Source of the DNA: Perkinsus marinus ATCC 50983
Taxonomy: Eukaryota; Perkinsozoa; Perkinsida; Perkinsidae
Reading direction: 5' to 3'
DNA length: 64,000 nucleotides
NCBI RefSeq assembly: GCF_000006405.1
Contig: NW_003215582.1
Span: 283,862 to 347,861, forward strand
Shown: piece by piece, positions 61,000 through 64,000 of the stretch
Position numbering within the stretch: position 1 is the first letter of the stretch
Layout of the letters: each line of letters begins with the position of its first letter
Made by a program: the position numbers and the translations under genes
Notes under the pieces: generated by a model
Database searches by the model: none
What the model was told of the DNA's origin: nothing
The model's input: only the letters and a program-made list of their open reading frames with translations

Positions 61000-62083
61000 C
61001 GTAATTTAAGGTCCGAGCAACGAGATATATATTCCTGAAGGAACGGAATCGAAAATCCGAAGGTCTGCTCGAAGAACTTGGAAATTCTATTAACGCGAAC
61101 TTGTACACATTCTATCGAACTCGGACGAATTTGAAAGTTTTAAATGTGAGTATGATCTTCCCGTTTCGGATTCGTGCCTCCAACTTCGCGCGTCCTGACA
61201 AAATTTCTGGTTCCGAAATCGAACTTGATGTTCGTTAGGTGTAGTGCGGTGGCTCCAGCCTGAGCGTGACTGCGATGGGCGCTAGCTCCACGTACAACTT
61301 CCCAACCTTTATACGGGCTTTGCAGACAACTAAAGAATTTCTTGCCTATTGTAACGAATACGATTGGATACTGAATTTGTTGGTGCTGAATGCTGCTGCT
61401 ACTGCTTCCACTCGTGGCCCACCACGTTTGAGTGTTTGAGTAAGCATATCAAGGCTCTTAAGTGGCTTGCAGATTGGTACGGTAGGCGTCCCATAAGGCG
61501 TTTAATCATTTTATCAGTATTATCATCACTCTATCTCGGGGCGGCTTGTTCATTGTGTCGCACGGATGTGGTCTCGACTGTACAGTTCCATGAGAGGGCT
61601 GCCACAGGTCACCGGCATACAAGATTGGAGCGTGAATCTGGTCGGCTATGGCAGGGGCGTTGACTGTCGCCGACAGTCTGTCGGTATATGGGTGGGGGAC
61701 CGATGCTGTTCATAACAGTGCCCTTATCTGGATTGAGCTGGCGGAGACTCCCCTACAGCTGGTGGCAGCCTCTAGCGGCAGGGTTGGGGATGAGAAGTGG
61801 AAGTCGAAAGTGGAGGAGATGTCAATACCAACCACGCCCATACCGACCACTATCGTAGGTAGATAAGCATGAGCTGCCCCGCAGAACCACGCCTTCTCTG
61901 GTGGGGTTCAGTGGCGTAAGAATCCTGCCTCATCGGGGCATGATTGTTTTTGATTGGTGTTGCTCGGCCACGGTATGTAGTTATCAATTCTATCGTTCTT
62001 ATGTGATAGTAGCTTCTGCACTGGGAAGGAGAGTGTTGAGTGGTCGGGGGTAGTAATTTTGCCAAAAGGTTTTCGCCTCGATA
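61000..62083. other. no confident gene; two plus frames with weak coding look
   Basis: Frames at 61364-61663 (KALKWLADWYGRRPIRRLII with one hydrophobic stretch) and 61648-61866 (WIELAETPLQLVAASSGRVG) could be exons of a small protein, but no splice pair or domain supports it. TGCCCCGCAGAACC at about 61874 resembles the repeat unit of the neighbouring array. Confidence 0.35.
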
Positions 62084-62818
62084 ATGCGACAATTAAAGCC
62101 TCATGAGCAGAAGCTGCTCCGTAAGGTGAACTTGTATCAGTGGAAGAGAGATGATAACAACGTCCGCGAGGCAAAGATCATCCGGAAATATGGCATCCAA
62201 GACAGAGAGGATTACACAAGGTAGGATGCCTTAGCGGTCTTACTCCTGGCCGAGGTGCGGGAAAAGATACAATAAGCTGTCGGGATTGGTCACGAAAGTT
62301 GTAGCGCAGTTGAGGAAACTGCCTGCTAGCGATGAGGAACGTATCAAGATGACCGAGGTCCTTCTTGATAAACTGTAGGGCATTGGTCTTAGCCGTATGC
62401 GGATGACTGTAGTCTAGATACACCATGGGAGTAATTCCCACCGCGTCGTCGCTGGACAAGTGCGTTGAGCTCTCAGCCTCGTCTTTCGCTCGGAGGCGGC
62501 TCTCAGTTGTTGTAACGCGGAATCACTTTACTGAGCAAGTAGGATTCGATGGTAGTATACTTGTAACCATTCCAGGTGGTCTTAGGTCTCGCAGGCTAAC
62601 CGCTACATCGAACAAGGGCATATCTCTATCGGCCCCGATGTCGTTAGTGACCCAGCAATGCATGTCACAAGGGAGATGGAGGACTGCCTTCAGTGGAGCC
62701 AAGGGTCTAAGGTACTACCCCCCATAGTGGTATTAGCTTGCACAATCGTCTTTCTTAGGTCAAACGTAACGTCATGGAGTTCAATGAGGAGCTCGATGAC
62801 TTTGAGCTTATGGGTTGA
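62084..62818 (+). CDS. IMP3: U3 snoRNP protein IMP3 (small-subunit processome)
   Basis: Nucleolar protein of the U3 snoRNP that promotes U3-pre-rRNA pairing for early 18S cleavages; S4-type RNA-binding fold. Five exons: 62084-62220, 62267-62374, 62418-62538, 62595-62711 and 62759-62818, introns 43-56 nt, giving 180 residues (human IMP3 has 184). It matches the family along its whole length: MRQLKPHEQKLLRKVNLYQW, REAKIIRKYGIQDREDYTRY, LLDKLYTMGVIPTASSLDKC, then the S4 domain with SFARRRLSVVV, QGHISIGPDVVSDPAMHVTR and the C-terminal MEFNEELDDFEL. Every splice junction keeps phase. Intact. Confidence 0.95.
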
Positions 62819-62849
62819 CGGCTCATTACGTTTCTTCATACTACGTCCT

Positions 62850-63997
62850 CTACTCCGCGTTGTGTTGAGTTCTCTCAAGGCTGTCTCCACTACTGCCTAG
62901 GCACGGTACTTGAGCGCTCCTCATCTCGGTGTGTGCTTGATAGTCGTCGTAGTTTTCCATCCCTGCCACGTCCTTGTTCGTGTCCCTCTTTACCTGTATC
63001 ACCATAAGCGGACTGAGAGATGGTTTGAAACTGCGCAATGCTGATTTAGCGAGGGCACCTGTCACCAGCGGGATTGCATCGCGATTGCCGAGGACCTCCT
63101 CGACCGAGTTAGGCAACTTTGTGTTCGTGGACACTTCACGCGTTACCTCGAGGACGACTGGGACGTCGCTATTTGTCTTGCGAAGTGCCTCGTCTCTTAT
63201 TCGGATAGGCAGCGGTACGTTAAATGCTGACAGAGAGTTACTTTCTGACGGAGAGTACTGCAGAGTGGTCTCATCGGGTGATGTAACTGGAGAGCTCCTG
63301 TGAACGGGGCGTCGCTAGTAAACGATCTCGGCATGCCACGAGGCGAAGGCCTGAGTGGCCTTTTTGACAAGCAGGTCGGTAAGCTGTTGAACAATTGTAG
63401 CATGGTCGTAGTTAACGAACAATAGTCCTGGTTCTTGTACAGGTCCTGGCTCCAGGGGGAGGTGGATGAATAGATCGCAGCTAACCCGGAATCTGTGGCG
63501 AGGGCAAGTGAGAGTATAAAACGAAAAATGCGAAGAAATGATTCCCATTTGTGTTAAGTGTTCCTCAATAGTTAACTTCATGTCCTTCGTGATGCCTTTC
63601 TTGAGTGTGGTCAATCGTGGACAGTTGAAACCGCGCTTTTCGGGACTCTATTAGCTTGGATATAATGCCTTCAGCGTTGAGTGGTGCTCTTGACAATAGA
63701 AATGCTTCTACATCTATTCAATCCTACGTTCAGTAAGTGAAAGAACAAACTAGGTAAATGATATTTGATTTTCGCTGAGTGAAAGGAGCTTTTCAGGAAT
63801 GAAATTTCAAATTCGGAATGAAAGTTCGTTTTCCGTAGGCCACTCGAAAACGAAAGTTCAAACAATTTATGAGTTCGAAAACGCAAATTCAAATTCGTCG
63901 AACACAAGACCATTATCGAGCAATGACTAACAAGTCGACTCACTTTCACACCATCTCGGTATGCATCATTCACACTCATACTCGAGGTACTTCCCAA
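62850..63997 (-). CDS. multi-exon protein of unknown function
   Basis: Three or more minus-strand exons with coding composition. A possible first exon MGSTSSMSVNDAYRDGVK at 63997; then LIESRKARFQLSTIDHTQER near 63655-63570; then FRVSCDLFIHLPLEPGPVQE and NYDHATIVQQLTDLLVKKAT near 63495-63335; then SSPVTSPDETTLQYSPSESN continuing through VPLPIRIRDEALRKTNSDVP and NSVEEVLGNRDAIPLVTGAL to a stop at 62850. No domain recognised, no membrane segment. The middle looks like an alpha/beta domain, the C-terminal part helical. It faces IMP3 tail to tail with 31 bases between stops. The 5' end lies at the window edge and may continue beyond it. Confidence 0.5.
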
Positions 63998-64000
63998 TGT

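Overview
This is a nuclear eukaryotic window, most likely from a perkinsid-type alveolate (Perkinsus or close kin). That is inference, from gene-dense DNA on both strands, very short GT-AG introns (mostly 44-55 nt where I could fix both ends), the standard genetic code, multi-domain truncated haemoglobins and a secreted protein with repeated CWC cysteine motifs. I found no spliced-leader gene, rRNA, intact tRNA gene or virus-like element.

Layout. 1-13.5 kb: a thioredoxin; a long coiled-coil/low-complexity gene; a nucleotide-sugar transporter; an unknown ORF; a PPPDE peptidase fused to an FHA domain (all plus strand); then a zinc-knuckle protein and the PP2A catalytic subunit (minus). 13.8-24.2 kb: two tandem P4-ATPase (lipid flippase) genes on the minus strand that share patches of near-identity, introns included. 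24.5-30.8 kb (plus): a Lys/Glu-rich protein, a 1250-residue intronless secreted protein, and an enoyl-CoA hydratase that looks damaged. 33.6-38.8 kb (minus): one gene encoding eight truncated-haemoglobin domains in series. 38.8-44.7 kb: gene-poor DNA with small repeats and one possible small secreted protein. 44.8-51.0 kb (plus): a transportin-3/importin-13-type karyopherin and a TEL2-like HEAT protein. 51.2-55.2 kb (minus): a HEAT protein resembling condensin subunit 3 (CAP-G). 56.5-60.0 kb (minus): two tandem IMPACT/YIH1 genes (RWD plus UPF0029). 60.4-61.0 kb: a 50-bp tandem repeat, about twelve copies. 62.1-64.0 kb: the small-subunit processome protein IMP3 (plus) and an unknown minus-strand gene.

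The most unusual feature is the eight-domain globin. It is built as four repeats of a two-domain unit, and odd and even domains carry different distal haem-pocket residues while all eight keep the proximal histidine. A second theme is patchy sequence homogenisation of tandem duplicates (flippases, IMPACT), suggesting active gene conversion. A third is a tRNA-like sequence forming most of the same intron in both flippase genes, with a related copy near 3.0 kb.

Exon boundaries were read by eye from splice consensus, reading frame and remembered family sequences; no alignment or search was run. Genes with several short exons may have errors at their ends.
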